Shown here: positions 1-11,147 of the stretch, one piece after another | How positions within the stretch are numbered: the stretch's first letter is position 1 | Layout of the letters: the number at the start of each line of letters is the position of its first letter | From: Lobosporangium transversale | Taxonomy: Eukaryota > Mortierellomycota > Mortierellomycetes > Mortierellales > Mortierellaceae | Length of the DNA stretch: 64,000 nt | Direction of reading: 5' to 3' | Assembly: GCF_002105155.1 (NCBI RefSeq) | Contig: NW_019028979.1 | Coordinates: 372,001-436,000, forward strand | The notes under the pieces: model-generated | What the model was told of the DNA's origin: nothing | The model's database searches: none | Seen by the model: only the letters and a program-made list of their open reading frames with translations | Position numbers and translations under genes: made by a program

Positions 1-1180
1 TTCTCAGGACCTCTTGGGTCTGATACTCAAATAATGTTCCACGATAGATCGTGCTTCCTGTGTTGTGGTTAAGGCCTTCAAAACTTGTAAGGTCATTATG
101 TGAGCCGCTGCCACCGCTTCTATTCTCTTGATCATTTCTGTTCTGAGCACGGCATTGTTGTACATCGCGATTGATGTAGGGCATAGAGGAGTGGATGTCT
201 CTTGGAAAAGGTGCGGGCTCAAGCTCTGGGGACTCTGTCCCATTGCTGATAGAGGCGTAACTTTGATAGGTCATAGGCAATGAAGTGTCGATGGTTTGTA
301 GTCCCGACAGAACCAATGACGTTGGAAAGTAGTCTCTTTCATCCAACCTCTTCTTGGTTCTTCGCCTTCTCAGTATGGGTTCTGACGGTAACAGCGATGT
401 AGCTGCTACTGCTGACAATGGTATCGACGCTTGTTTTTTAGAAGCAGTTTTATTCGTCTGTGTGGCACTCAGGGTTGTTTTCTTTTGTTTATCCGATGGT
501 TCTGCCGTCGATACGGAGGCATTTAGATTTCCCTCTTCTAGTAATCTCGAGCTTGTTTTCGTCTTTCTAGCTCTTGTTTTCCTCGACAGTGACGGTGATG
601 GCGACGATGCTGTTGTTGCCGCTGCTGGAGTTGCTAACTCTACAGATGTATTGTTATCACTGCTCACCAGAGTATCTCCCTCCTCTTCTGTTATTTTTGA
701 CTTTGTCTTCCTGGGTTGCTTTGGCTTTTTAGGACCCGGCGATCCTTCTTCCATAAGCATAGCGGTGCCACTCTCATCTTTGACCTTTTTATTTCGCGTT
801 ACCGCCTTCTTTTTTCTCTTTGGCTGTTGTTCTAAAAACGGCGTTGCTTCCTCTTCTGCTTCCGTTTCAACTATGGACTCTATTGCTGATATAGGTGTCA
901 CTAACGGTGTCGGTGATGGTGATGATGATGATGATGATGATGATGACAGCGGTGGTGACGCGTAGATAATTGTAGATAGTTCAAAGTCAACAACGGTAGG
1001 AGCAGAATGTACAGTAGGGGTGTCAGTAGCAATGGAGGAGCGGAATCGGACCTTGTTGTTATTGGATTTCATATAGTAGCTACAGCTACATGGTAGTCTT
1101 AGTCTTTCTGCTCCTCTTGCTCCTGCAAGCTGTTTGCTAGTGATTATTGCTGTTGCTTTCCTGAATGTAGTCTTGATCAT
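1..1180 (-). CDS. RRG7: RRG7-like mitochondrial protein, 5' part (3' end off window)
   Basis: A single open frame runs from the ATG at 1180-1178 down to base 1 without a stop, about 393 codons. The N-terminus (MIKTTFRKATAIITSKQ) is basic and hydroxylated with no acidic residues, as in a mitochondrial presequence. A long disordered stretch follows, with a serine run, lysine-rich patches (KRKKKAV, RKTKSK) and Thr/Ala-rich linkers. The last visible residues, STIYRGTLFEYQTQEVLR, look like the start of the RRG7/DUF2034 fold, a restriction-endonuclease-like family linked in yeast to respiratory growth. The catalytic part lies beyond the left edge, so the family call rests on a short motif. The antisense frame at 354-965 is also open but is only the shadow of the low-complexity coding sequence. 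The gene is divergent from the PRL gene. Confidence 0.5.
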   Translation of the reverse strand, partial: MIKTTFRKATAIITSKQLAGARGAERLRLPCSCSYYMKSNNNKVRFRSSIATDTPTVHSAPTVVDFELSTIIYASPPLSSSSSSSSSPSPTPLVTPISAIESIVETEAEEEATPFLEQQPKRKKKAVTRNKKVKDESGTAMLMEEGSPGPKKPKQPRKTKSKITEEEGDTLVSSDNNTSVELATPAAATTASSPSPSLSRKTRARKTKTSSRLLEEGNLNASVSTAEPSDKQKKTTLSATQTNKTASKKQASIPLSAVAATSLLPSEPILRRRRTKKRLDERDYFPTSLVLSGLQTIDTSLPMTYQSYASISNGTESPELEPAPFPRDIHSSMPYINRDVQQCRAQNRNDQENRSGGSGSHNDLTSFEGLNHNTGSTIYRGTLFEYQTQEVLR

Positions 1181-1751
1181 CCTTTGTGAATGAGAACAAG
1201 TTCAGGAACGATAGTTATAGACGTTTATACATATTTTAAGCGCACCTTTCCTTTGGGACAATAATAAGCTCCGAGTAATACAACGCACGCAGGTGGTGGC
1301 TTTGCCCATTGTGTCCTACCTGATTCTACTGCCATTGTGGGGGGACAGTATTAATAAAGAGAAGACAAGACAAGTGGGGACTAGCGAAGAGCCCTTATTA
1401 TGCAGATAATAAGGAAAGGAAAGAAGAGAAGGAAGGAAGGATGGAGATAAAGTGTGTTCTTTGGATAGTTAAATATGGACAAAGCATTGCAAAAGCAGTT
1501 TGATCAAAAGATGGGCTTAGTTTGCATCGTTATCAGTTATTGAAATGCCATCCATCGTCCCTCAAGTGCATGGCTGAGTTTTAAAATTTACATGTTTCTT
1601 TAAGTAGCATTTATATATTTATGACACATTGAATGTGTGTATTCTCAGTTACCATTGCTTCTTCAACTCAATTCTTTCCTTCCCATTCCTTCTTTTTGTC
1701 TCTTTTTTTTTTTTTTTTTTTTTTTTTAATCTAGTGTAATAATTCATCACC
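1181..1751. promoter_or_regulatory. Divergent intergenic region, RRG7-like / PRL
   Basis: This 571-bp gap separates two divergent starts and must carry both promoters. It holds a pyrimidine-rich block at about 1660-1705, ending in a T-run at 1707-1728 just before the PRL start. Similar CT blocks precede several other genes in the window. No coding signal is seen. Confidence 0.45.
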
Positions 1752-1960
1752 ATGCGTGTAAGCATCAGCCCCATTCATGTGGGAAACCTCAAGTTCTTGA
1801 TCCTTGACTGTCCATCTGACGCTACTTTGCCTGCTTACCTTCCAATTCTGGAAGAGAACCACGTCACCGACTTGGTTCGCATCTGCGAAGGAAGTCCCTA
1901 TGACCCCAAACCACTCAACGATATTGGCATCCGTGTCCATGATGACATGTAAATAATATA

Positions 1961-1991
<31 letters not shown>

Positions 1992-2382
1992 CTTTTTCTG
2001 CTTTATTTGTATTTGTATTATTATTATTTTCTTTTACTATTCAAATGTCTGGACATCTTCCTCTACTTTGTCTTGATAAACCACATTTCAGGACATGAGC
2101 TGAATTACAAAGCATTTTCCGTCTAACTTTCTTTTTGAAACCCTAATTTTATTGATCTGTCAAAAAAAAAAAAAAAAAAAAAAAAAAAAGGAAGTTTGCA
2201 GATGGTACAGCACCCGGAAAAGATATCATAGCACGTTGGCTAGAGCTAAATGATGAGGTCTTTTTCAACTCTCCTGACAAAGACCGCTGCATTGCCGTAC
2301 ACTGTATCTCTGGGATCGGAAGGGCGCCGGTAAACTTTTTTGTTTCTTTTTTTCTTTTTCACTTGTTCACCTTATATTATTC

Positions 2383-2414
<32 letters not shown>

Positions 2415-3086
2415 ACCAAACACACATATGGAAGAAAGGACATTGGACAACTGACAATGACATAAACATGATTATTATTATTTATTTATTTTTTCCCTCT
2501 TCTCCAACTTGCTGTTTCTGTTTGTTTAGGTCCTCGTTACGATCTCTCTTATTGAAGGAGGCATGGATCCATTGGTAAAATGCTGAAAAAAAAAAAAAAA
2601 AAAAGATTTTCTTGTCAATGATTTTGATTTTGGAGAAGCGGAGCAAAATAATTAATTAGGATTAAAAAATATTGCCTTTTTCAGGATGCCATCGCATATA
2701 TTCGGAAAGCCAGAAGGGGTGCCCTCAACCGCATTCAGATTGCATTCATAGACGGGTAAAAAAAAAAAAAAAAAAAAAAAAATGCTAAACTTTGACTTTT
2801 GCAAGAAAGGACGTCTGTTTTTATTACTATTGATACTATTGCTATTGTTAATATTTATGCATTATGTACCCTAATTCAATTGTGACGATTATCCTACTTG
2901 TATATTTTTAACATCCATGTTATATTTAGGTATAAGAAAAGAAAGCATGGTTTCGGAACAAAAAAGAACACCAGCGCAGTATCAGGGTCTAATTCATCTG
3001 GATCAACAAGTCAGTCTGTAGCATCAGGGACTGGGACTGAGAAAAAGAAAAGTGGATTTATATCCAAGATGTTTGGAAAGAAATAA
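1752..3086 (+). CDS. PRL-type (PTP4A-like) protein tyrosine phosphatase
   Basis: Five exons (1752-1948, 2191-2329, 2530-2574, 2685-2755, 2930-3086) give 202 aa. The P-loop HCISGIGRAPV, with Cys104 and Arg110, carries the Ala after Arg that marks PRL phosphatases, and it is followed by a PRL-like helix (LIEGGMDPLDAIAYIRKARRG). The general-acid loop reads MKFADGTAPG where animal PRLs have WPFDDGAPP; the second Asp is kept. PRLs are small dual-specificity phosphatases that act at membranes and bind CNNM magnesium transporters in animals. Here the tail is Ser/Gly-rich and ends SGFISKMFGKK, with no C-terminal CaaX box, so prenylation is not expected and a basic-hydrophobic end may replace it. Intron 1 holds a T28 and an A28 tract, and the A28 abuts the 3' splice site. 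Confidence 0.88.
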
Positions 3087-3437
3087 AATAATAATGCAAA
3101 AAAAAAAAAAAAAAAGAAAAAAAAAGAAAAAAAGAAAAATAGTTATAAATTATGGGTATACAAATATAAAACATAAAGCTGTGAGAACGTGTTGTGGTCT
3201 GTGGGGGAAGAGGGGAAATGGGCGAAAGCGGTGGAGGGAGATCATAGACCCAGTAAAATTTTTTTTATTTCGGAACTTTATTTCGCAGTCTCTTTGTCTT
3301 TTTTTATTTTTTTATTTGCATTCAACTTTTTTTTTCTTTTTTCACTTTTCATACTTTTCATTCATTTGTCTCATTGAGCTTTGCATCAAGCATCCTTTTT
3401 TTTTTTTTTTTTTTGTTTCTTAAATCGATTTGATCTC
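3087..3437. other. Short intergenic region PRL-MOCS2B
   Basis: This 351-bp region holds the PRL 3' end, an A-rich stretch at about 3098-3140, and a T-rich leader with a T-run at about 3399-3414 directly ahead of the MoaE start. No coding or RNA signal is seen. Confidence 0.5.
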
Positions 3438-3588
3438 ATGTCACATTCAACACAGACAACTCATAAGGACATTGTGAAAATCACGGCTGATACTATCAGC
3501 TTGGATGAAATTGCACAGTCTGTTCATGATCCAAAAGCAGGTGCTATCTCGACCTTCTCTGGCACTACACGCGACAACTTTGAAGGTG

Positions 3589-3626
<38 letters not shown>

Positions 3627-4076
3627 ATTTTTTTTTTTCTCGTTTCTTTCTTTCTCTTTCTGTTTTTGAGTCAGAGATAACTCACAAGGAAATATATAAA
3701 TATATATGTATATATATTGGGTTTTCACTTTTTTATAGATAGAGAAGTAAAAACTCTTTCATATGAAGCTTATATCCCCATGGCAGAGAAAGCAATGCAG
3801 TCATTGATCACAACGGCGCGTTCAAAGTGGGATGATTTGATCCATGTGGCGATTGTACACAAGATTGGAGATTGTCCTGTAGGCGAAACCAGTGTGGTGA
3901 TTGCAGTCTCTTCAGGTCATCGGAAACAAGGCCTTGAGGCTGTCCATTGGTTGATCGATGAATTGAAAGTTCAAGTTCCAATCTGGAAGAAGGAAGTTTA
4001 TGTCGGTCATGATGCTCAGACCGGTGCAGAGATTGACGGAGGTGCAGTCTGGAAAGCGAACGACACCATGATCTAA
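3438..4076 (+). CDS. MOCS2B: Molybdopterin synthase catalytic (large) subunit, MoaE/MOCS2B
   Basis: Two exons (3438-3585 and 3739-4076) give 161 aa, the usual size. MoaE pairs with the thiocarboxylated small subunit MoaD/MOCS2A to insert two sulfurs into precursor Z, giving molybdopterin in the cytosol. Family signatures in order are FSGTTRDNFE (about residues 40-50), YEAYIPMAE, AVSSGHR and the catalytic-lysine motif VPIWKKEVY (about 129-137). The exon junction falls in the NFE-DREVK loop. The donor GTG is followed at once by an A34 tract, which is non-coding once spliced. Presence of this gene implies the fungus makes molybdenum cofactor, for example for nitrate reductase or sulfite oxidase. 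Confidence 0.93.
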
Positions 4077-5367
4077 TAGACATTAGAGAAAAAAAAAAAA
4101 AAAAAAAAAAAAACACGTGCTTTTTCAATGACTTTTTGCGGTGAAAACGCGTCTCTCAAAACGTGCTTTATAAGCTTTTCTATAATAGCTCCACCCTATT
4201 TTGTATTCAGTATCAATGTATATAAAGATTGATTATTCCAAGTACAAATGTACATTTCACCAAGGACGAGACAGTTTTAAAAGGTTTTGGGATAAAAAAA
4301 AAAGAAGAAAGAAGAAAGAGGAGAAAGACTTTATAGATGTAGAATCTTTGATTATTAATGTATTTGCACAGATTACAATGTATGAATACTGAAGTTGTCG
4401 TTTTCATCAAGGATTCAGATTGTTGGAAACAAGAGTTCGAAAAGCTTTTTTTTGTTAAACTTGTTTTGCCAAAAAGATTAAATGAGAGAAAGTGAAGGTT
4501 CGAGTTTTATGAGAAGGTTAAACCAATTACAAGTATACATTTATACTATCCAATTATTTTTTTGCGATTCAGATTTAATCTTGAGCGCAATGAGCCACTC
4601 TTCCATCACAAACAGGTTTTAGTATGTCATGATATTTATTCTATTCTTCCCCGGGTCCAAAGAAATTTGTCCAACATTAAGCAAGTTTCCTGTTTCCTGG
4701 ATTGGTTTGTCTGCTTCTTCCAGGAACCAAACAAGCGATGAGCAGCAGGAAAAATAAAAAATAAAAAAAAAAACAACATCCCCATTCTTCTCTTTCTCCC
4801 TCTCCTTTCTCTCTTTCTCTCACCTTTCCTCACTCTTTCTCACTCTTTCTCTCTTTTTCTCGCCCTCTCTGTCTTTTCTCACACTCAACAAGACCTCGGC
4901 TCGTCCTTTCTTTTCTGCTCCCTACAGTACGCCCTTCCCCTCAAAAAAACAAAAAACAAACAAATAAACAACTTTTCTTTAATTGATTAATCCCTCACCC
5001 TTTTCTTTTTTTTATTTTATTTTATTTTTTTATTTATTTTGCTCACTCTCATTGCATTCATCCTGCATTCTCATTGCATCGCTTCTCAACAATCATTCAT
5101 CTTTTTTTTTTAGCACTAAAAAAATATAAAGTAAAAGAGACAGGGAAAAAAAAAAAAAAAAAAAGCGTAGAGTTAATATACGAATACGAAATATTAGATA
5201 TGGTTATTTTGTAACACCATTATCATCAATCATTTCTTTCTTTTCCTCCCTTTCTTATGAAAAGGGCTTGTTCTAGAAAAACAGAGTGAGAGCAAAATAA
5301 GAAAGAGGGAAGAAAGCAATAAAAAAAAAAAAAAAAAAAAAAAAAAAGAGTAGGGCATCCTGGAAAA
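4077..5367. promoter_or_regulatory. Intergenic region and CT-rich promoter of the Grainyhead-like gene
   Basis: This 1.29-kb stretch has no supportable gene. It contains homopolymers (A-runs at 4090-4112, 5144-5164 and 5322-5347) and a strong CT-rich block at about 4780-4905, probably the core promoter or transcript leader of the gene starting at 5368. Confidence 0.45.
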
Positions 5368-5445
5368 ATGTATTACTCTCAGCAGGAATACCATCACCAG
5401 AAGCAATCTCCACCATCTCAGGAGATGCACCAAGCTAACCAGTCT

Positions 5446-5476
<31 letters not shown>

Positions 5477-5994
5477 AGCAGCAGCAACAACAACAACAAC
5501 AACAGCAACTACAATATCACCAGCAACAGCAGTATCAACAACATCAGCAACATCAACAATATCAGCAATATCAACGTAATCATTATTCTCAGCAGGGATC
5601 GTCTTCATCTTCCAACGGTAATAGCAGCACTGATGGTGACAATCTTTATAGTCCCGGTCACGCTCATTATAATCAACAGCAACATCCACATCCACAGCAA
5701 CAACATCAGCAGGGCTATTATCAAGACTATCGAGAACAGCAATCTTCAGGACAGGGTCAACAGGGACACGATCAGAGCCAATTGAGATACATTCATGATC
5801 AGCAACAACAGCAACAACTTCAATATCAACAACAACATCACCCGCCATCTACGCAACAGCAAGAGCATGAGGATGACAGATCAGCCTCTGCTTCAGAGTC
5901 GGCGATGGGCTCTTCTTCTACACCTTGGTCCGAGAATGGGTCAAGGTAAGAAAAATAAGATGCGTCTCCTTTCTCTCACATCCTTTCCCTCCTC

Positions 5995-6035
<41 letters not shown>

Positions 6036-6615
6036 CTTTTCTTTTTCTTTTTTTTCTTTTTCTTTTTCTTTTTCTTTTTTTCTTTTTTTCTTTTTTTATT
6101 ACATTTTACTGGTCAAAAAGAAAGTTTCTAGCACAAATGCATGCACAATTAGACTATAATTTGTTATTTACCCTTCTTTATTTACCTTCTTTATTATGAT
6201 TCTTATGTATTAATGAATATTCCATTATGCTTACCTTCCTCCTTTCTTCATTACTCTCGCCTCGACCAATGTAGCATGAGATTCAAGGTCACATTGGAAG
6301 CTCAGACAGCAGCCATGCAACGCCAGGATGAAACTTCGGTCACATATCTTAATAAAGGACAGTTTTACACTATCGGATTGGAGGACACGGAGGAGTACGA
6401 TGACGAAATCACCAGTGTGGTCAGGGTCGCGTTCCACGATGCATCTCATCGACATCTTGCAGCTCGGTATTGGAGCTTCTGGCTGAGTCAACAACCTAGC
6501 CCAAAAACAGCTAGAGCTTTGGACATTGGTAAACAAACAAGAACCAACAAACAATAATACCAACAAAAAAAAATACCCATGAAATATTACCTTTCAAGTA
6601 ACATCTATTGTATAC

Positions 6616-6648
<33 letters not shown>

Positions 6649-8477
6649 TATCAGAAAAGGCTTCGTCAATAGGGGTTATTGAAGTGCATTCCAAGACCTT
6701 TGATCAGATATCTTTCAAATGGAACGGCAAAAAAGGAGCTAAACTGATGGTTCGATTCAACTGTTTATCGACGGATTTCTCACGTATCAAAGGAGTCAAA
6801 GGGATTCCATTGCGTGTACACATGGATACATCATTGGAGAAGAAGAAAAAGAAGACGAAGGTGAAGGCTAACAGCAGCAAGAATAACAAGAAAGGTTCAT
6901 CGGTATTATTATTGTCATCTAGTTCCTCCTCTTCATCATCTTCACCATCTTTATCAGCATCATCTTCACCTTCATTGGCTTCACCATCATCAAGTAGACC
7001 AAACAACAGCACCAACAGCAAAAGCACCAACAGCAAAAGTACCAACAGCAAAAGCACCAATAACAATGTTAATGACGACGACAATGGTAACGACAATGAC
7101 AACGGAAACGATGGTAACCATAATTGTACTGAGGATGATAGCAACTCCATTGAACGATCATTTCTTAAAGTGAAATTGTTCCGCGATAAGGTAAAGTTGA
7201 AATAAAAAGGATTTAGGCTTTTTATAAATATACATGAAAAGAAAAAAGAAAAAAGAAAAAAGAAAAAAAAAAAAAGCTAAGGAAAAGCGTTTGTCTTGCC
7301 TTTTTTTTTTTTTTCCCTCCTTTTTTGTATGCCTTTCTTAGGGCGCAGAACGTAAAAACAAAGATGATCACAAGCATTTGGAGAAATTGTGGGATAAGAT
7401 GCGAGGCAAGAATCAAGACACGAATCCATTGACCAGCATGCTTGCACCTGTTCAGGCTGTCTCGATCTTTACAGAATGTTTAGATCATCTTGAAGACGAA
7501 TCAGATGAAGACGAGACATTGGATCTGTCTGAAAATCTGGCGAACATTCCAGACTCAATAGAGGATAATGCTGATGGTGAAGGAGATGATAATGATGGTA
7601 CTGGAGAAGGCAAAAGAAGCGTTGGTGGCAATAATCATGAGAGTATAGAATCTTCTTCAAGATATGGCTTACCAAACAATCAACAAGGCAATAACCATAC
7701 TAATGCTAATGCTAATAATAATAGCAATAGTAGTTACAATAACACCAACAATAATACGTATGGGATCCCAACTTCAGCAGCTACGGCATTAACTCAGACT
7801 CAGACTCAGACTCAGACTCAGGCCCAAGCACAAGGACAAGCACAACAAGCTACTATAGGAATTGCTGGAGGAAGTGGGAGCAGCAAGAAACGGAAGCGTA
7901 ATACGGATAACGGAGGTAAATAAGGAGAAAGACGGAGAACTGACAATATGAATTTTATTATCAAATCCCTGTTCTTCGGCCACTAATATGTATACATCTA
8001 TACCCACACACACACATATATATTGTAGAAGCACAGAGACGAAGGCATGGACAAGGACAAGGACAAGGACAAGGACAAGGACAAGGACAGGGGCAAGAGT
8101 ATGAGCAAGAAGACTTTTCAACATTTCAGGAAAATGATGATGGCGACGGTAGTCACTTGCTCCGCGCCAGTTACGTACAACACGTGCGCAAGAAGCGACC
8201 AGTGTTGTGCCTGTATATTAAAATTGGTGGTGAGCCTGTCTACCGGGCTGTGTACCTGGAAAAACAAACGGTTGCGGACTTGATCCAGAAGCTTTCGGAG
8301 AAGCTTGAGATCCAATCTTCGACTATCACATCTGTCTATAGAAAAACAGTCAAGAAGGAGCTGATGGTCCGTGTTGACGATGCCATGGTCGCTCAGATGA
8401 CTGACGAACTTGATATGGCTGTTGAATACGAATTCAATCAGTTGGATGGAAGTGTCAACTTGACGCTCAAGTATTAA
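5368..8477 (+). CDS. Grainyhead/CP2-family transcription factor
   Basis: Five exons (5368-5945, 6275-6528, 6655-7190, 7342-7915, 8029-8477) give 796 aa. The first ~190 residues are a Gln/His-rich activation-type region with a long polyQ. The CP2 DNA-binding domain follows (RFKVTLEAQTAAMQ; YWSFWLSQQPSPKTARALDI; KTFDQISFKWNGKKGAKLMVRFN). It is interrupted by a Ser/Asn-rich loop (about residues 345-440) before FLKVKLFRDKGAERKNKDDH. A disordered Asp/Asn/Gln-rich linker with a Gly-Gln hexanucleotide repeat leads to a C-terminal ubiquitin-like domain (KKRPVLCLYIKIGGEPVYRA to the end). The family binds AACCGGTT-like sites; fungal members have been tied to cell-wall remodelling and hyphal or conidial separation. 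This looks like an intact nuclear regulator. Confidence 0.93.
5447..5512 (+). repeat. CAG/CAA microsatellite (polyglutamine)
   Basis: Nearly pure CAG and CAA codons encode a run of more than 20 Gln near the N-terminus of the Grainyhead-like protein. Mixed codons imply selection for glutamine rather than a pure slippage product. Length is likely variable between strains. Confidence 0.8.
8049..8090 (+). repeat. Hexanucleotide tandem repeat (GGACAA)n
   Basis: Seven copies of GGACAA, the last slightly altered, lie at the start of the last exon of the Grainyhead-like gene and encode a Gly-Gln repeat in the linker before the ubiquitin-like domain. Confidence 0.85.
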
Positions 8478-8762
8478 ATAATGAACGAAAGGGAAAAAAT
8501 AAAAATAATCGATATAGGGTAAGGGACTAAAAAAAAAAAAAAAAAAAAAAAAAAGCATGGCATTAGATGTTGTATAATTATGATACATTTTTATTATTTT
8601 TTATTTTTATTTTTTTGTGGATGGTTTTTTCTTTGATCTTTTTCCTTAGTATGGAATATGAAATAGGAGAGGGGTTCCGGGATCTTTTTTATCTTTCTTT
8701 TTTTCTTTTCATTTGGCATTAAATCAATCAACGATGTCGTAACAAAAGAAAATCTACGCTTT

Positions 8763-8795
<33 letters not shown>

Positions 8796-9176
8796 AATAA
8801 ATAAATAAATAAAAATAAAATAAAATAAAAATGAAAAACAAAGAAACAAGGTCATAAAAAATAAAGAAAAAGTGTCAAATTCACGGAAAAGGTCCAGCTT
8901 TTACGTGACAAGGATTTGTTATTCCTTGAAGTAAAGAAAGAAAGAAAAAAAAAAAAAAGGGACAAACAGGGCGCAAGGGAAATAAGGATGATGATGCCAA
9001 TAAAAAAAGAAAAAGAAAACGAAAAGGAAAAAGAAACAGGAACAAAATGAGACAGCTAGTGAATAGAGGAGAATGCACGCAATATTTTTTTTTTTTTTTG
9101 TACTTTTTGTACTTTTTTTTCTTTTTTGTTTGTATGTATATGTGTCTGTGTGTAAGTGTTTCCATGCTGACGAAGC
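8478..9176. other. Convergent 3' intergenic region
   Basis: This 699-bp stretch lies between convergent stop codons. It contains A-runs (8529-8554 and 8765-8793), an AT-rich AATAAATAAATAAATAA-type stretch and no coding frame of note. It probably holds only 3' ends and polyadenylation signals of both neighbours. Confidence 0.5.
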
Positions 9177-9649
9177 TCACTGATTAGATATCCTAATGTT
9201 CAAGAGTTCCTCGCTCTCCTTTTCTGACAGTATTGGTCCGCTGGGTGAGGTTTGCGGGAATGCTGGCGTTGGCGGTCTCATCCTCTGCGCCTTCTCACGA
9301 AGATCCACATAACTATTAAATAAAATAAAAAGTCAAGCCCATTGACAAAGAAAACGCAGTCAGTGACGGATCTTTAATAAGCAAAATACAAAAATAAATA
9401 AATAAATAAATATAGATAAATAAATAAAAAGCCGTGGCTGTGTTTGTCTTACCTATAACAAGCGCCTCCAATAAGAGTCATGATGATACCCAATCCGTTC
9501 AAGAATCCAATCTTGGTGTTAAACACCGTAACAGCAACCACGATCGACAACACTTGTTTGACATTGGCTGGAGAGAAAAGTAAACAGAAGATAAAAAGAA
9601 AGAAAAATCAGCGTCAATTTACCTTTGTAGAGTACAATAGGTAAGAAAA

Positions 9650-9680
<31 letters not shown>

Positions 9681-10369
9681 GTGGATTTGAATTGGCACTC
9701 ACCAGCGACAGTCATGGTCAAGGCACTGGTCTTCTTGTTGGCGGTAAAGGAGACATAGTTGAGGAAGAAGGCAATGATACCATTGATCGAAAGGGCCAAG
9801 ATCAAGCTATAGCTCATCTCTGTCTTGCAGAACGACACGACCTCATCCAGTTCGCCCTTCATCCACGAAAAGATGACTGTCTGCACAAATGCCAGAGGAC
9901 TCATTCGGAGCAACAGATCAAGGGGATGAAGCTGAAGACGACCGACCTGGATACGGTTGGTGACAACGGTCTTTGTCGCAGCGAGGACTGTGCCGAGGAC
10001 GGTGAGGAAAAAGCCCATGGCAGTGTAGGAGTAATCACCAACAGTTGCCATGTAGACTCCCAAGAGTAAAGGTACCAACGAGAGATAGGTCATGCCGCTG
10101 TATCTCTTTCCGAGGAATGCAACCGAGATGGCAATTGTGAAGACTGGTGTCATGGCACGAACAACCTGGTGGAAGGCGACAGAGACCTCATTTCTGGAAG
10201 GATAAGAAAAAAAGAAAAAAAGAAAAAAATTTTAGACTTACACACATGTTTCCATTAATTTTTTTAGACCGGTTTTCGCCTTCGATCCTTGTCCTCCGCT
10301 CCTGATCTTTCCCATAGCTATTGCCGGTGACTGATCCTGAACTTTCTTGTTTGTCATCTGCATATTTTC

Positions 10370-10405
<36 letters not shown>

Positions 10406-10834
10406 TTTGCCTTTGCTTTTGCGTTTGCTTCTCTGTTGGATCCATCCTCAATAAATGATACAAACAAGAAAAAAAAAACCGAGAGAGAAAGAAAAGACTT
10501 ACAGTGAAACGTTACTGATAGCAATGTTGAGAGTGTAGAGAAATGAAAACATCAACATGACCATATTTTCGTGTTCTCCAAGCTGTGCAGGTGTGAAGTA
10601 ACCCATCCGAGCCATGATATAAGCACCCACGCCGGAGCAAAGAGTGTGGATCCCTGTCAGGGTCCAAGGGAAACCAAAGTGGAATGTACTGAGGATAGCC
10701 TTGTTATAGATGGTCAGGGTGAGGTTGAGAAGGAAATACATGGCCAGCCATGTGTAGGACGTATCAACCTTGCCCGGCCTAGTGGTTGCAGCAGCAGAGA
10801 GCTGCAAAGGATGGGGTCGTTCCTTCCCGAGCAT
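9177..10834 (-). CDS. Triose-phosphate-transporter-family (DMT) nucleotide-sugar/phosphate transporter
   Basis: Four exons on the minus strand (10834-10503, 10193-9703, 9567-9453, 9312-9177) give 357 aa, typical for the TPT family. About ten membrane segments are visible, starting with TSYTWLAMYFLLNLTLTIYN, the family's first helix. Later segments include FSFLYTLNIAISNVSL, VRAMTPVFTIAISVAF, AATKTVVTNRIQVG and SALTMTVAANVKQVLS, all characteristic TPT positions. The short hydrophilic C-terminus (YVDLREKAQ onward) would be cytosolic. Such proteins exchange nucleotide sugars or triose phosphates across Golgi, ER or other internal membranes; substrate cannot be read from sequence. The ATG at 10834 keeps frame; a further upstream start after the T-rich stretch cannot be excluded. 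Confidence 0.88.
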
Positions 10835-11120
10835 CTGGCCCGCGGAAAGGGATGTACGCTTTGTGTGTGAAATGGTGGAAATCCTGCCTTTGTAGGCGAA
10901 AAAGAAAAAGAAAAAGAAAAAAAAAAAAAAAAAAAAAAAAAAGGAGAATGTGGGGAGATTAAAAGGAGAGGAGAGAAGAAATTCCTGATGAAAAGATAAA
11001 GGCAATGCTGTTCTGGGCACTGGGATGAAGACGAGGATTGTCTAAATGATGAATGAACAGACACTAAGAAGAAAAAGGGAGAGAGAGAGAGATGAAAAAA
11101 AAAAAAAAAAAAAAAAAAAA

Positions 11121-11147
11121 GTCAGTCAGTCAGTCAGTCAGTCAGTC
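11121..11147. repeat. Tetranucleotide microsatellite (GTCA)n
   Basis: Six to seven GTCA units follow directly on a long A-run, in intergenic DNA upstream of the TPT-family transporter. Confidence 0.9.

Noticed and set aside
354-965. 203-codon plus-strand open frame with an Asp run
   Set aside because: It is the shadow of the minus-strand RRG7-like frame. The minus frame is continuous from an ATG with a presequence and ends in a recognisable motif.
5435-5848. 137-codon minus-strand frame rich in Val/Ala
   Set aside because: Antisense of the CAG/CAA glutamine region of the CP2-family gene; composition is fully explained by the repeat.
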